The notes under the pieces were generated by a model that was given only the letters and a program-made list of their open reading frames with translations, was not told where the DNA came from and searched no databases. Shown here one piece after another: positions 1 to 12,800 of a stretch of 64,000 nucleotides of DNA. Numbering within the stretch: position 1 is the first letter of the stretch; every line of letters begins with the position of its first letter. This stretch comes from Stercorarius parasiticus (taxonomy: Eukaryota > Chordata > Aves > Charadriiformes > Stercorariidae), in the NCBI GenBank assembly GCA_013396915.1, contig VWZL01000904.1:1009892-1073891 (forward strand). Direction: 5' to 3'. Both the position numbers and the translations under genes were made by a program.

Positions 1-597
1 AATGTTCATTATAACATCTTGAGACAATTAGAAAAATAAGATTTCTATTACACAAAATTTGAATAAGCAGTAGAAAATATGAATCTTTCTCTTCTTTTTC
101 TAACTAGATACAGTATATTGTGTTGTGCACAAGGGAAAAATATCCATGTACTTTATAAAGCAGTAATTCATGCTGAGTGGATGTAAGAAGTCATTCAGAG
201 AACAATTGATTTTACAGTATTGTAGACTGGGTTGGAAACTTGTGCATTCATTGCACTATACGCTATTAAAGTTTATATATAAAGTTCATATTAAAGTGGC
301 TGTTTTAATAGGAAAATATTTTAAAAGTGAAAACTGACCATCTTAACCGCAGAAGAATTTTTTTTTACCTGTAACTCCAAATCAATTGAAGTGTGAAATC
401 TCTATAAAGGTGAAGTAAATAGAATAAAATATTAGAAATTACTAAATATTTTGCCTTACTGTGTTTAAATAAATGAAGAACTATGAAACATCTTTAAGAG
501 CTTTAATATTTCCTAGAGTAATGTGAAGCATTTAGTCAGTACTTTTTAGAGATATTATTTTGACTATAATATTGAAGTCTCAAGCTTTCACAATATT
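1..597. other. AT-rich non-coding stretch
   Basis: No coding exon, RNA gene or recognisable repeat is visible. It ends in a short A-run that abuts the 3' tail of the CR1 copy beginning near 598. It is probably intronic DNA of IMMP2L by synteny, which is an inference. Confidence 0.6.
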
Positions 598-1290
598 AAA
601 AAAAAAAGAATCATCGAATAGTTTGGGTTGGAAGGCACCTTTAAAGGTCATCAAGTCCAACCCCCTGCAATGAGCAGGGACATCTTCAACTAGATCAGGT
701 TGCTCAAAGCCAGCACCGTCCAACCTGACCTTGAATGTTTCCGGGCATGGGGCATCTACCATCTCTCTGGGCAACCTCTTCCAGTCTTTTACCACTCTCA
801 TTGTAAAAAAATTCTTGCTTCTATCTAGTCTAAATCTGCCTTCATTTAGTTTAAAACCATTACCCCTTGTGCTATTGCAACAGGCCCTACTAAAAGGTTT
901 ATCCCCATCTTTCCTGTAGGCCCTCTTCGACTACTGAAAGGTCTCCCCAGAGCCTTCTCTTCTCCAGGCTGAACAACCCCAACTCTCTCAGCCTGTCCTC
1001 ATAGGAGAGGTATTTCATCCCTTAGATCATTTTTGTGGAACTCCTCTGGACCCGTGCCAACAGGTCCATGTCTTTCCTGTGCCGAGGGCTCCAGAGCTGG
1101 ATGCAGTACTCCAGGTGGGGTCTGACCATGGTGGAGGGGCAGAATCACCTCCCTTGGCCTACTGGCCATGCTTCTTTTGATGCAGCCCAGGATACGTTTG
1201 GTTTTCTGGGCTGCGAGAACACATTACCAGTTCGTGTCCAGCTTTTCATACACCAAGTCCTTCTTCCTTCTCCAGAAGGGCTGCTCTCAA
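598..1290 (-). mobile_element. CR1 LINE, 5'-truncated copy 1
   Basis: The + strand reads as the reverse complement of a CR1 3' end: a degraded terminal octamer, then GTTTGGGTTGGAAGG, AAGTCCAACC, a CTGGGCAACCTCTTCCAG-like block, CTCTTCTCCAGGCTGAACAA and ATGCAGTACTCCAGGTGGGG. The minus strand would encode the C-terminal part of the CR1 ORF2 reverse-transcriptase protein, and residues such as KDWKRLPREMVDAP and FKVRLDG can be read. Frameshifts and stops break the frame, so the copy is dead. The 5' boundary near 1290, at the GGGCTGCTCTCAA block, is approximate. Truncation at the 5' end is usual for CR1. Confidence 0.9.
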
Positions 1291-2565
1291 AAGAAGAAAT
1301 GGTAGCCTTTTTGCAGTTGAGATGAATGTGAAATTTGAATTATGCAGTTACACGCATGATTAGTATGAAATTTCACTAATTAAGTTGCATTTGTTAGTCT
1401 GACTGGCATGGAGCAGGAAGAACGTGAAGCTGCAAAGAGAATGGAGATTTCCTTGTCACTTACCTATCTATACTTTAGTATGGAATTAAAAAGTAGATTG
1501 TATGGAGGAGACTACACAAGTAGAAAATTTTGAACATACATGGACTTAAATATTAGTTCTTCCATCATTAGCAACTTGACAAAAGAAAGGAATTATTGCT
1601 GCTGTAACATGATTGCCTTGTTAAGCTGAGCAACAAGGATTAATGGAAGCCTATATAGCTCAAGACTTTAAGAAAAAGATGCTCTAAATACAACGTAGGT
1701 CCCTGCATCTAGTATTTTTCACTGAGTTTCCGAGTGAAGCTAAGAAAATATCAGGGACAGCAATAAAAGTATAGCTTAGACTGTCTGTAACTAGGTTAAA
1801 ATTTCACAAGTGCTTAGGAGAGAATGTCAAGATTGCAGGAATCAACCGTAACACAGAAGTGAGAGCTAGTAGTCAAACAAACTATTACTCAACTGGCTTA
1901 TTGTGAGAGAAGGGTACCAAGCTCAATTTGATATAATTAATTATTGTTTTAAATGAAAGAGCACAATAACAGCAGAAGGTAAAATGAAAGCAGTTGCTTT
2001 TTTTGGAATGTTCTCTCATTAGTTAAGGTGTAACTCTCCTGTCTGTTCCTCAGGACACAATAAGATTTTGACCCTGGTTGATGCTGTCAGTTTGCATTGT
2101 TAGTTATTAGGATCTCAAAGCTAGAAGCAAAGGTTGTGTGCTTTAGTAACAGGCAGTTCTTTTGCCTGTGGACAAAAACCAAATTATTTCAGTGGTGTAG
2201 CGTATTTGAAGTCTTAGAGAAAACTAGTCAAAGTGTTTGTCAGCATACGTCAGTATCAATAAGCGTACCCCTGATCAATTCTTATTGCCTGTGGTGATGG
2301 TGTTGCCGTGAGAGTTTATTTTGTGCTGTAAAGGGGAAAGAAAATGTGGAAATAGTTTGGGAAAGTTTTGTAATGAAATATTTTTAAACTAGAAGCTATT
2401 TTTTTAACTAGAAAAGTACATTTATTTACATATATAGTGATTGTGAGATTAAACCAGTCATCACCTCAGATATTATTACTTATGATAAATACTTTTATTC
2501 GTAGGGTAACCTTAGAAATTGTATTAGAGATACTGGAACCTATGAACTTCAGATCGCAGGGAAGA
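1291..2565. other. AT-rich non-coding stretch
   Basis: I see no gene, RNA or repeat. Small open frames here have no recognisable protein pattern. Confidence 0.5.
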
Positions 2566-3225
2566 TTTTTTTGTAGTCTACTAGAGCCAACTTTGGAGCA
2601 TTGTAAGACCCAGGGCCTCCTGTCCTGGTGCAATAAATGTGAGCTTGTTGTGGTTCTGCGTCTCAGGGCTCCAGCCAGTGGCGAGGCTAAGCACACATTG
2701 CGCACCATGCAGTACACGCACTTGGCTGGCCACACAGATCAATACAGACAGAAAACAGTTTCTTTACCAGCACCAGCATAAGCACACAAATATGAACAGA
2801 ATGGATAACCTGATCTTTTTCCCCTCGTCGAACTGATCAGGATTGGAGTTTGCTATTGCTCACATCCAAACCCATCCAAAACACATCTTTTTCAGGCATT
2901 CGATCTTTCCACCCAGAACTTGTGCCCCAGGCCCCAGTTTCATGCAGTTATTGGCACCCAGAGCTATGGACCTCCCAGGCCTGCAGTCCCTCCTGAGCGA
3001 CTGGCACTGAGAAATCTTATCCAACAGAGGTTCCAGTTCAGCCTGATGTTCTCTAGCAGATCATGCATATACACACAGACTGGAAAGTATAATTACACTT
3101 AAAATAGTTAGGACTAAAGTTTAATGAGATAGGACAGAATGTGGTGATCAGGTACAACACGGGGCCAGACAAATGTACGGACCAGCCACTGGTCAACACC
3201 TTTTTTTCTTGTTTTCCGTACTTAG
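2566..3225. repeat. GC-richer segment, possible degraded LTR-type repeat
   Basis: This stretch is clearly richer in G and C than its flanks and ends directly at the CR1 copy starting near 3227. It has an AATAAA at about 2632-2637, followed by TTGTTGTGGTTCTGCGTCTC and then CCAGTGGCGAGGCTAAGCAC. That order (polyadenylation signal, pyrimidine/G-rich stretch, TGGCG) and the TGTTGTGGTT start resemble avian endogenous-retrovirus LTR ends. I found no clear terminal inverted TG...CA pair, target-site duplication or viral coding sequence. It could equally be unique DNA. The limits are approximate. Confidence 0.25.
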
Positions 3226-3226
3226 C

Positions 3227-3885
3227 ATCATAGAATAGTTTGGATTAGAAGGGGCCTTTAAAGCTCACCTAGTCCAACCTCCCTGCCATGAGCAGGGATG
3301 TCTTTCGCTAGATTAGATTGCCCAAAGCCCCGTCCAAACTGACCTTGAACACTTCAATGATGGGGAATCCTGAACTTATCTGGGCAACCTGTTTGTGTCT
3401 CATCACTGTCATTGTAAAGAATTTCTTCCTTATATCTAATCTAAATTTACCCTCTTTTAGTTTAAAACCATTGCTCCTTGTCCTATCACTACAGGCCCTG
3501 GTAAAAAGTTTATCTCCATCTTTCTTGTAAGCCCCCTTTATATATTGAAAGCTGCAATAAGCTCTCCCCAGAGCCTCCTCTTCTCCAGGCTGAACAACCC
3601 CAACTCTCTTAGCCCTTTCCTCACAGGAGAGGTGCTCCATCCCTCTAATCATTTTTGTGGCCCTCCTCTGGACCCGCTCCAACAGGTCCGTGTCTTTTCT
3701 GTGCTGAGGGCCCCAGAGCTGGATGCAGTACTCCAGGTGGAGTCTCACCAGGGCAGAGTAGAGGGGCAGAATCACCTCCGTTGACCTGCTGGCCATGCTT
3801 CTTTTGACGCAGCCCAGGATATGGCTGGCTTTCTGGGCTGCAAGAACACATTGCCAGTTCATGTCCAATTTTTCAGCCATCAAAT
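3227..3885 (-). mobile_element. CR1 LINE, 5'-truncated copy 2
   Basis: It starts with ATCATAGAATAGTTTGGATT, the reverse complement of the CR1 3' terminus, and continues colinearly with CR1 into the ORF2 C-terminal region. On the minus strand 3883-3308 is open for 191 codons and shows typical CR1 ORF2 blocks: [59 protein letters not shown]. Between the RATKMIRG and DRTRSNG blocks the translation leaves the CR1 frame (a GVVQPGEEEALG stretch where CR1 has a GLFSLEKRRL-type sequence) and later returns. The long frame therefore reflects compensating indels, not an intact protein. There is no catalytic domain and no start of its own. Confidence 0.93.
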
Positions 3886-4529
3886 CCTACCAAATCCACC
3901 TTGATTCTTTCTTCCTGCTTTTCCTCATTCTGCTTAAAACATCGCATAATCAATTTTACACAATCCCCAAATTCTTTTTCCTCTCTGTCCCAGAATAAAT
4001 CTTAACACCTCTTTTGGTAATAATCACCTTTAGATTGCAAAGTGTTTGGGGAGATTGTTTCTTTCCTTGAGTGACCTTGGTGTTTTTCAAACCAGGGTCA
4101 ACAGTCTGATCATTCTGTAATGGTCTTAATAGCACTTTGTTTTCACAGATTAGGGTTCCTCCACCTATCCCTATTAGGATGTTGGCTGCATTAGAATTCT
4201 AACACGTTTTACCAAATATTTGAGGAAGTTGACTCTTTAGTTAAAGGGAAAAATGTTTTGACCCCTCTGCGCTTACTGAGAAATAAAAGCTTCTGTGATG
4301 GCATCTGGCTGCAAAAAAACACATATCTCTTTAGCGTGTTGTTAAAACATCATTAGAACTCATCGGCACATCAGCAGGATGCTTTGAATGCTAAACACTT
4401 ACATAGATTTAAAAACTGCTCAGATGAATTAATGAGAGAAGAGTCCATGAAAGACCGTTAAACATGAACATACATGAAAGTTCCCCTGGGTGAAGAAGTC
4501 CCTGGAAATTAGAGGAGATGGCAGGGTGT
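3886..4529. other. AT-rich non-coding stretch
   Basis: No gene or repeat recognised between CR1 copy 2 and the ancient CR1 tail. Confidence 0.5.
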
Positions 4530-4660
4530 ATTATGGAAAAGTCTTATGGAGAGTCACCCTGGTCCTATGTTTTTCACTAGACATCTTCTGTTGAACTTTG
4601 TCAGAGACAGGATACCAAGCTAGGAAAGCTTGTGATTTGAATATAACTTTCATTGTATTC
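4530..4660 (+). mobile_element. Ancient CR1/L3-type LINE 3' end
   Basis: The segment contains ACATCTTCTGTTG followed by TTTGTCAGAGACAGGATAC and GCTAG. This matches, in order, the 3' end of old reptile/bird CR1 (L3-like) families, remembered as CATCTGCTGTTGGCCACTGTCAGAGACAGGATACTGGGCTAG with gaps and substitutions. The orientation is plus, opposite to the younger CR1 copies. Only the 3'-terminal portion is recognisable and the left boundary is a guess. Similar sequence recurs at about 25780-26010. Confidence 0.5.
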
Positions 4661-5904
4661 CTATGTATATACTTGATTATTAATCAATTGGTTAATATTA
4701 GAATTTAATATATCTGTATCTTAGCTTACCAGCAAATTTATTTTCTAATGTGTTCCTTATTCCCACTAGCCAATTGTATTATCTCATATCCATTTATAGG
4801 CTCTACTTATTATCAGCTTTCTCCTTTGTGAATGTCTTGATTTCTGCTACATTTTCCATGTATATTTCCAGCAATTTTCCTGAAGGTGGATTCTGTCTCC
4901 ATTTTTAGTTCTTGTTTGTATCCTTTTTTTTTTCTTTTTCCACCTATTCTTTCCACTTGTCCATATTACTGTTATTAATTACAGCATTTCCTAAACCTCT
5001 GGGAAAGGTATTGGTTGGGCTGAATTTTTCCTCTGGACCACTTCAGAAATATTCAGATATTGTAAAGTAGTCTGTGCTTTTCCAAGTTCTTAAATTTCAT
5101 GCACTGTTTCATCATCGTGGTGAAACTTCATGTTTAGGCATACCGTCTGGGACATTACCTTAGTTGTAAGCGGATTATCCTTGATCAAACTGAAATTTCA
5201 AGCTTGAAGACAGAGTGAAATGTTAAGAAGGTACAGAAGGTATAGAAGAAGGTATAGAACTGAAGGTATAGAACAAAACCATGGCCCAAAGAAATGAAAT
5301 TTTGAAATAATGAGCAGCACAGGAGGAAAGATTTTCTGGATCATCAGTTTCGTACTTTTTTTGGAAGGAGGAAGGTAATTTCAATTTTTTTTTCATGTTG
5401 ATGGATTTATTCTATGTTTTTTGTATTTCTGAAAAATGGATGCTAGTTATTGCTAGTTACTCATGTCTGCATTGAAAAAAAAGAAGGAAATACTATTATA
5501 TTGTTTCACAGTCTGTGGCTCTACATTTATACAAAATGATGCCATTCAGATATGTAGAAGGAGCATTGTAATGAAAATGGTAGAATATGAGAAAAGGCAT
5601 GGAAGAAATTCCTAAGAATTTAGTCCAAAAAAATAGACTAAGTATATTTGAAATAAAGTATGCCCACATATTGAAAAAGTTTGGAAATATCTGTCTACAT
5701 TATGAATACGGTTTTAAAATTTAGTAATTTAAAAGGCCTAACAACCCACCCAAACTGTAGCATCTCTGCAAGAAGAACTCTGAATCATTTAAAAAGGAGT
5801 AAGAGGATGTTCCTCATCAAAACTTTGGAGTCATTTCAGCTAAAATAGTTATGCTTCACTGAGCAGGTTACATCACATGTATAATCTCTGGGGATATAGC
5901 TCCT
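4661..5904. other. AT-rich non-coding stretch with a small tandem repeat
   Basis: No gene is visible. At about 5226-5271 a short unit close to GAAGGTATAGAA is repeated imperfectly three to four times, a local duplication with no apparent function. Confidence 0.5.
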
Positions 5905-6890
5905 CTGTAGAATTATTGAGCTTGGAAGATAAGTCATCTAGTTCCACCTCCTGCTCAAAACAGGGTCAACTATGAATCAGATCATGTTGTTTATGATTTT
6001 GTCCAGTTGGGTCTTGAAAACCTTGAAGAATGGAAATTTCGTAACATGTCTGTGCGACTTGTTCCAGAGATTATTTTCCTAATAATTTTTCCTGTACCTA
6101 GTTAAAGCTCCCCCCCCAATTTTAGGTGCCTGGCTCTGCCTTCTTAGCAGCCGCCTCTTAGATACTGAAAGGCTGCTACTTATTACTCACAATCCTTCTT
6201 TTTCCCAGGCTGAACAAGCCCAGCTGCCTCAGGCTCTCTTTGTAGGGCAAGTGCTCCAGCCCCTGACAGCTTGGGAGCCTCCTGCTGAACTTGCTCTGGT
6301 TGATCAATGTCTTTCTTGTACAGGGAGGGTGGGGGTCCAAAATTGGACACAGTATTACAGAGGTGATCTAACAAGTGCTGAGTAAAGGGGAATAATAGTT
6401 TTCCCCAATTTACTGGCTACTCTCGTGTTAATACAGCCCAGTACACTGTTAGTCTACGTCACTACCAGGGGAGTTTAGCCAACTGTCCTTAGGACCCCCG
6501 AGTCTTTTTCAGCAGAGCTGCTCCCCAGTGAGCAACTCCCAGGTTTGTACTCATTCAGAGGTTAGTCCATCCTTGGTGCAGGAGTTTACATGTCTTCTCC
6601 CTCCTTGAATTAGCCTGTTGGCCTAATTCTCCAGCCTCTCTAGGTCCCTTTAAATGGCAGCCCTGTCCTCAGATATATTGACTGCATCCTTCTTGTTAGT
6701 GTTGTCAGATTGATAAGGATTTTGTCTCCTCCTCCAGGTCATTGATAAAGATGCTAAGCAGTGTAAATCCCAGAATAGACCCCGGAAGAACACCACTTGT
6801 GACTGGCCTCTAAAGAGTACAAATCATTGACAACTACCCTTTGAGTGTGAAGCGTTGCTGTCTTAACAAGCCAGTCAGGGCTGGTGGAAG
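5905..6890 (-). mobile_element. Older CR1 LINE fragment, copy 3
   Basis: Recognisable CR1 blocks run colinearly in reverse complement: CATCTAGTTCCACCTCCTGC, TTGTTCCAGAG, CCAGGCTGAACAAGCCCAG, GCTGAACTTGCTCTGGTTGA, TGGACACAGTATTACAG, TCCAGCCTCTCTAGGTCCCT, CAGGTCATTGATAAAGATG, AACACCACTTGTGACTGGCC and AAGCCAGTCAGG. At nearly 1 kb it is the longest CR1 segment here, covering from the end of ORF2 back to the region downstream of the reverse-transcriptase active site. It is more diverged than copies 1 and 2, carries many indels and stops, and lacks a clear terminal octamer, so it belongs to an older subfamily. Confidence 0.85.
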
Positions 6891-9800
6891 TGATATTAAG
6901 CTAATGTCAGGCTAATAATGTTCAAATGCACTTGGACCCAAGCTAGTAAAAGCCTTGAAGTGCTGCACAGCGCTTTATGGACTTGGTAATTCAGATCTCT
7001 CCAAATTGCATCTGAGAGGCATCTTTAAGATCAGCTCTGGTTTTACATACAGACACCTAGTTGGCTTATTCAGTCTCTCTAACTTCTAAGTTTTCACTGA
7101 GCATTCAGTTTACTAACAGTTTTTAAATGGGTTTAAAAAGAAAACCCTTTAAAAAAATAATTTCTGTTGCTGTATTCTGTCTGCCTCTCTGCATCAGTAT
7201 TTTCATATATAACAAATATATTAACTTAACTTGTGTAATATTATTACATTGAATAATTCTTGTCTTCCATCTTTCCTCTTCTTAATTTTATTAGTTTTGG
7301 TTTCTTTTTTTCTCTCCTATACTCCTGCTCTTCCCTTTTGTTTTTTTCAGGCTTTTATTCTGGGTGACAATGCTTGGCTTCTTTTTAGTGGAATACACTT
7401 GCTTTGGATATGATTTAGAACAAGCTTGAATACATTCCAGTGTCTTTTGTTGCTGCCTTTAAAAGTTTTTGGTTTTTTTTTTTTGAGTTAATCCTTTAGA
7501 ATTAATTATTTTTAAAGAATTTTGAGGCTTCTTGAAAGCAACAATAGAAACTGCTGTGGCTCTGGTAATGTTTAGAAAAATCACAAACCTTAATTGGTTA
7601 TTAGTGGCATCATAATTGATACTGTTAAGCAGCTCCTGGACCTTGAGCTCAGTCTTTAATTAGAGATGGTAGTGTCTCTTTCCCTCTGTGATTTCTTTAT
7701 GAAAGTATTTTGCTTAATAACACAGGGTTATCAGCTTTCAATTGTTTTCTGGATGAAACTTCCCAAATGACACTACCTGTTGTATCTGCCTGCCTTATTT
7801 TAGCTAGAATGTCCGGGCATGCTCTTCTTCATTACTTAAGCATTTGCTTCTTTTCACTTTCTAATAAATATTTTTGTACTCCTTGTTTTACAATTAGTGT
7901 TGTAACTTATTCCTAGAGAGTTGGTGAATTATAACTCATAAGGTACAGAAATTATAATTTGTTTCCTAAACATGGTTGTTCCCTGTTGATTTCAGAATAC
8001 TCATAAGGTCAGGCTCCTTACAACTTCTTTCTGTACTAAATATTTTGGCAAATCAAAGCACATACTCCTGCTGTTTTGTCCTTCTCCCCCATTCTTGTTA
8101 AGTCTTGTCTTCATTTGAAACTTCTAGATACGTATATTTCACGGTTTCTTCAAGCTCACTTGTTTTCCCTGGCTGTTCCTTCAGCTCTTTATAATTAATT
8201 TTTCTCAAGTTTTGATAATACTGTCACTTCCTCTTGTCCAAAATTTGCTTCCAACTACTGCCTCATTTCTTGCTACATGTAATTCTTGTGTTACCAGTTG
8301 TTAGACCCAGTGTCTTCACTTGTTCCTCTTCGGCAATCTTTCTTATACCTTTTTCCTATATCTTTACCCTACTTTTCTCCTTCACCATCATTAAAACTAC
8401 TTGTAGCGCCTCTTTGTTCATTCAACTTATTTTTTCTCATATTTATTGATTTTATGCTGTTTCAAACTTGTTCTTTTAGCGATTTTGTCCTCTTTAGCCA
8501 CATTTTTCAGCTGTCTTCTTTTCTGGATTGTTCTAAAATATTTCTATCATCCTACGTTACAATTTGTTTTTTACCGTTGACTTATCTACCACTGAGTGTC
8601 GACAGTTTCTGATTTTTCCTCACTTTTATTTGTAATACTTACATGGTCTGCACTTGATTTGTTAGCAACATATGATAAGGTTTGCAATCTACCATTTTTT
8701 GTTTTAAATGTTTTTTGCCTTCCTTAAACTTTCTCTCTATTTTCTGAATATTTTATTAGATATTTTCCACACTCTTGATTAAAGTAAACCCCTCCTCACT
8801 GGAGAGCCATCTCATTATACATGCAGTTTGGCATGTTTAATGTAAGGGTTCTAGCAAGAAGAATTTAGATTATTTTATACACATCCAGTGTGATGGAATA
8901 TTAATTTTGGGAAGAGAAAAGGAGAGTTCTGTGCCAGAATGTTAAACAAAAGAAGAGATGCTGATAGTGGGAGAATGATGTTGCATGACATACAAAGACA
9001 GGGAACTTTCACGTGTAAGATAATTGAAGCAAAAAGAAATTTTCAAATGAAGGCGACAAAAGGAGGAGGAAGATAAGCTGAAGCCTAAGAAATTCTGTAG
9101 GAGGATTATTGATAGTTAGAGATGAATAGCAGGAGCAGGATCTTAGAAACTTTTTAGGTCAGGAGGAGTAAGAATCTGAGGGAAACCTATATTATTTGTG
9201 GTATCTTAAAATAAAGTAATTTAGAGTATATTGTATGGCATATTACTTTTGTTTGCAATTAGATAATATCTGAACATACAGAACATTCCTTTTCTGGTAC
9301 TTAAAATTCTAGACTATCCAGTATTTCCTTGATGGATATTGAATTATTTAATCCTGAAACAGATGCTCTCCACAAAGTATTCTATTCTAAGCATTTTAAA
9401 TAAATAATATTGTTCTTTTCCCATTTTGTCTTAATTAAAAATATATGTAATGTTTTCAATTAAATGAATGATGTACATTGCTTTTATACCGTCTCTACCA
9501 GAGCCATGCGTATGAAAATTTTTGAGGGCCATGAATCACATAGTTGGGTTCATGGGGCCGGGGTTTTGATGGTTCAGGGACGTGCTTAGTAATGTCCAAA
9601 ATACTCAAACAGGTCAGAGTGTAGTACCTGTTAAATTCAGTGGAAGTTATGTACCTAAATGCTTGTGCTGTATGAGGAAGTACTGGTGGGCGCTTATCTA
9701 CCTCTTGATGTGGTAGAGAAAAAACACCACCACTTTGACAATATGTTTTTTGTTTCTTTTATTTGAAACTGTTTAGTTAACTGGTGTTCAGTGCTTTGGT

Positions 9801-12800
9801 GTAATTACTTTGGTGTAATATGTTTATTGGTGTATGCTTAGAAATTGCAATATGCTTTTGAAAGCCTGGATTGAATAATGAGATTATTCTCTTTCTGTTT
9901 TCTCTTTCTAATAATTCAGTCATTACACAAGCTGGAAATAACTCAAGATTACTCTAGATGTAGTGGTAACCCTCTGTTTTAATCAGGTTTTCTAAGGCTG
10001 AGGGAGATAAAGTGAGCTTTAGTTAACATAATATCATTTAAGAAGAGTTGACTGCAGAAATGGGTGGGGGAATAAACTGCAGAGTTTTCAAGGTTGCAAT
10101 TTTGCTCTGGCTACACTTTACATTTGCATTCAAGTCCACAGAACAATTCAACTTTCTTCTGCTCTTTTTTTCATGCAATAGAAAATTATAAAAAGATAAC
10201 AAATAGCCTAGAGGATGCTCTGGAAATACAGTTCATAGGAAACTGGGAAAAAATGAAGCATTAATGAAGTAGAAAGTAGTTAAAAGGAGGGCTGCATGCC
10301 CATGCTGGTGTGATTTTGTGTAAGAGCAAACAGTAGACTAATGCTAAATAAACGGAAGAAATGTGAAGGGCGAGAGAGAGGTTGAAGTTCCTGAAAGGAA
10401 GAAAAGGAAGTAATTTTGAATTGGACTCTTAACAGCCTGAAAGGCAGCAGTATGATTTGGACATGATAATGCAAATATACATTTATAAGTGTTGTGACAG
10501 TGGATAGTACTATTCTTGTCAAACTAAGAGTCTGGAAGTCATGGGGATACAGTTCATCCTAGCTTGAGTACTAAAATCCTATTACGTGGCTGTAGAAGAA
10601 ATAGAATTGAGATAGTGGTGTGCATATGTTATATAAATTAGGTATAGACAGGCGAACTTGTGCAAGCAGGTATTTTAGGAGAAAGTATTGTTTCCTATTT
10701 TGGAATACATTGTGTGGCACATGAATATTCAATATAGCACTTAGTTTGCTAAAAATGGGCATGTGCTTCTCATAAATACCTGCAGAGCATTTATGAAATA
10801 AATTATGTAAGATTTCAACACTTACGATTGGTGAACACTGTAATTTTTTGTAAAGCACAAAACCAGTAGTGAATTGGTAAAATGCATCTGACCACATTTC
10901 GCATGTTGAGTCAAAGTAATATAAAATGGATATAACTTAATTTTTCTCAGAAGCTATCATTATATTTCCATTTACACAATAGTCTAACTAGACAAAAATG
11001 CATTTTTTAAAAAGCTAAGTAATATATATTTACCTATCCCATTTTATAGCAAATGTTAATGTAAGATTAAATTAATCTAAGCAAGTATAATTGATAGTAA
11101 CAGTTTGATTTAATTTAAACCTTTTATTACCTGATATGTAGAGAAAGCCATGGCTGTAGTACAGGTAAACTACCTTACCTGTAGTTTAATGATGGTAGTT
11201 GCTTTACTGTAGTGAGACTAAATGCTTTTTATTTTGCATAATTATTGTACACTCTGCACTTAATTTAAAAGTAATAATTCTAACTCTGTAGCCCTTTTAT
11301 CTTCTATTTAAATACTAGAATATATAGGAATAGATTACTTTCATCATATGGTTCTGTGTCCTATAAAATCATTCCACCATTATGTCAAAGCATTGTCTTG
11401 TAGCTGTCTTTAGTAGTCGTCAGACAGTAACACAGTTTCTTTGGTGCTATAAAGTATTCAGATGTATGTTTTTAAGTTTAGCTGAAATTCATGCTAGAGA
11501 CAGAAACCAAAAGGCATTATAAATGTTAACAGCACAGAGCACAATTTCATACAAAAAAAATACGAATTTCTGACAAGATTCTGCCCTCAAATGTTATTCC
11601 CAACAGCCATCTCAAGGAATCTGACTTGTGCTCACATGCTGAATGACAAAACTGTAAACCTTTGTAGTTTATGATTGTTAAAATGCTTTCTTTATAGAAT
11701 CTAGGTCTGAACTGGAAGAAATTTGTTTAAATAAAATGAAGACTATCATCACTGCTTTTTCAAAAATATTAATAAGTATTTCTCTTTGAGGTTTGTCCGT
11801 CTTTGACCAGTGAAAAGCCCATGTTTATTCTACTTTTAAAAGGAGTATGTTCCTCCTTCTCTGTTGAGGTTCTGAAGCACGGCTAATTAATTATCAGGAA
11901 AGCTTTGAGATTTGTTTTTGTGTTTCCTAATTATTCAGTTAGCTTGAAAAGCAGAATTCATTTTCTACTCAGTTTTGTGTTGTCCATGCTGTTGCACACC
12001 TCAGTTCGGGCATGCCTCACTCTTTTTTTTTGTCTTGCAGAGATGATCTTCCCATTTATTTATCTATCCTTCAAAGTCTAGTGATCCAGATGGTGTAATT
12101 GCTTGGCTTAAAAAGATGAACGAAGTAATTCTTTCACTGTTGTGATGTCACTAGAAACCATATTTAGTGAGTTTAGTCCTTAAAAAAGAACATAAACAGG
12201 TTCATTTTGGCATCTTGATTTCTTCCTTGTCTTCTTTCTTCTGTTGATAGAAGAGACTTTTATTGCCGTACTGGCCCTTGTTCTGGTACCTAGCTCTCAG
12301 GTCATCTTAAGCACTGGAGAGTGAAACAAGTACATGCTTCCGTAGGAGTCCAATTCTTATTCTTTCCAAGTCTTTCTTTTTCATCTGCTGCAATAGTCTG
12401 CATAGAAGGGATGAATACCTTGTTATTAACATGGGACTCTTCCTGTTTACTTCCTAATCTCTGTGAACCTGAGAGCTGTCTGTCTGGCTAGCAACAATGT
12501 TGTCTGATCAAATCCACACTGTGCAAGTATTGACAGGCCGTCTCAGGGTGATATATGACACCAAATGTCATAGAGGGATCCTATCCTTGCATTGGTCCTG
12601 GGAAAGAGCGTAAATCTGCATGACGTATGGGGATAAAAAATAAAGTTGGGTTGGATTGTCAAAAGGAATCAACCTGTATATTTTATGATGATGGCTTGGA
12701 AAGTAGTTTTGTCTCATGTGTGGACGTTTTGAAGCAGAAAGCAGTATCTAGGACAGTAGCTATAGCCTTCCTTGACTCTTATTTAGCACTGAGCTGTGGA

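Noticed and set aside
8234..8612. Open frames of 71 and 108 codons rich in Phe, Leu, Ser
   Set aside because: Explained by the pyrimidine-rich composition of the + strand; overlapping frames are similar in quality.
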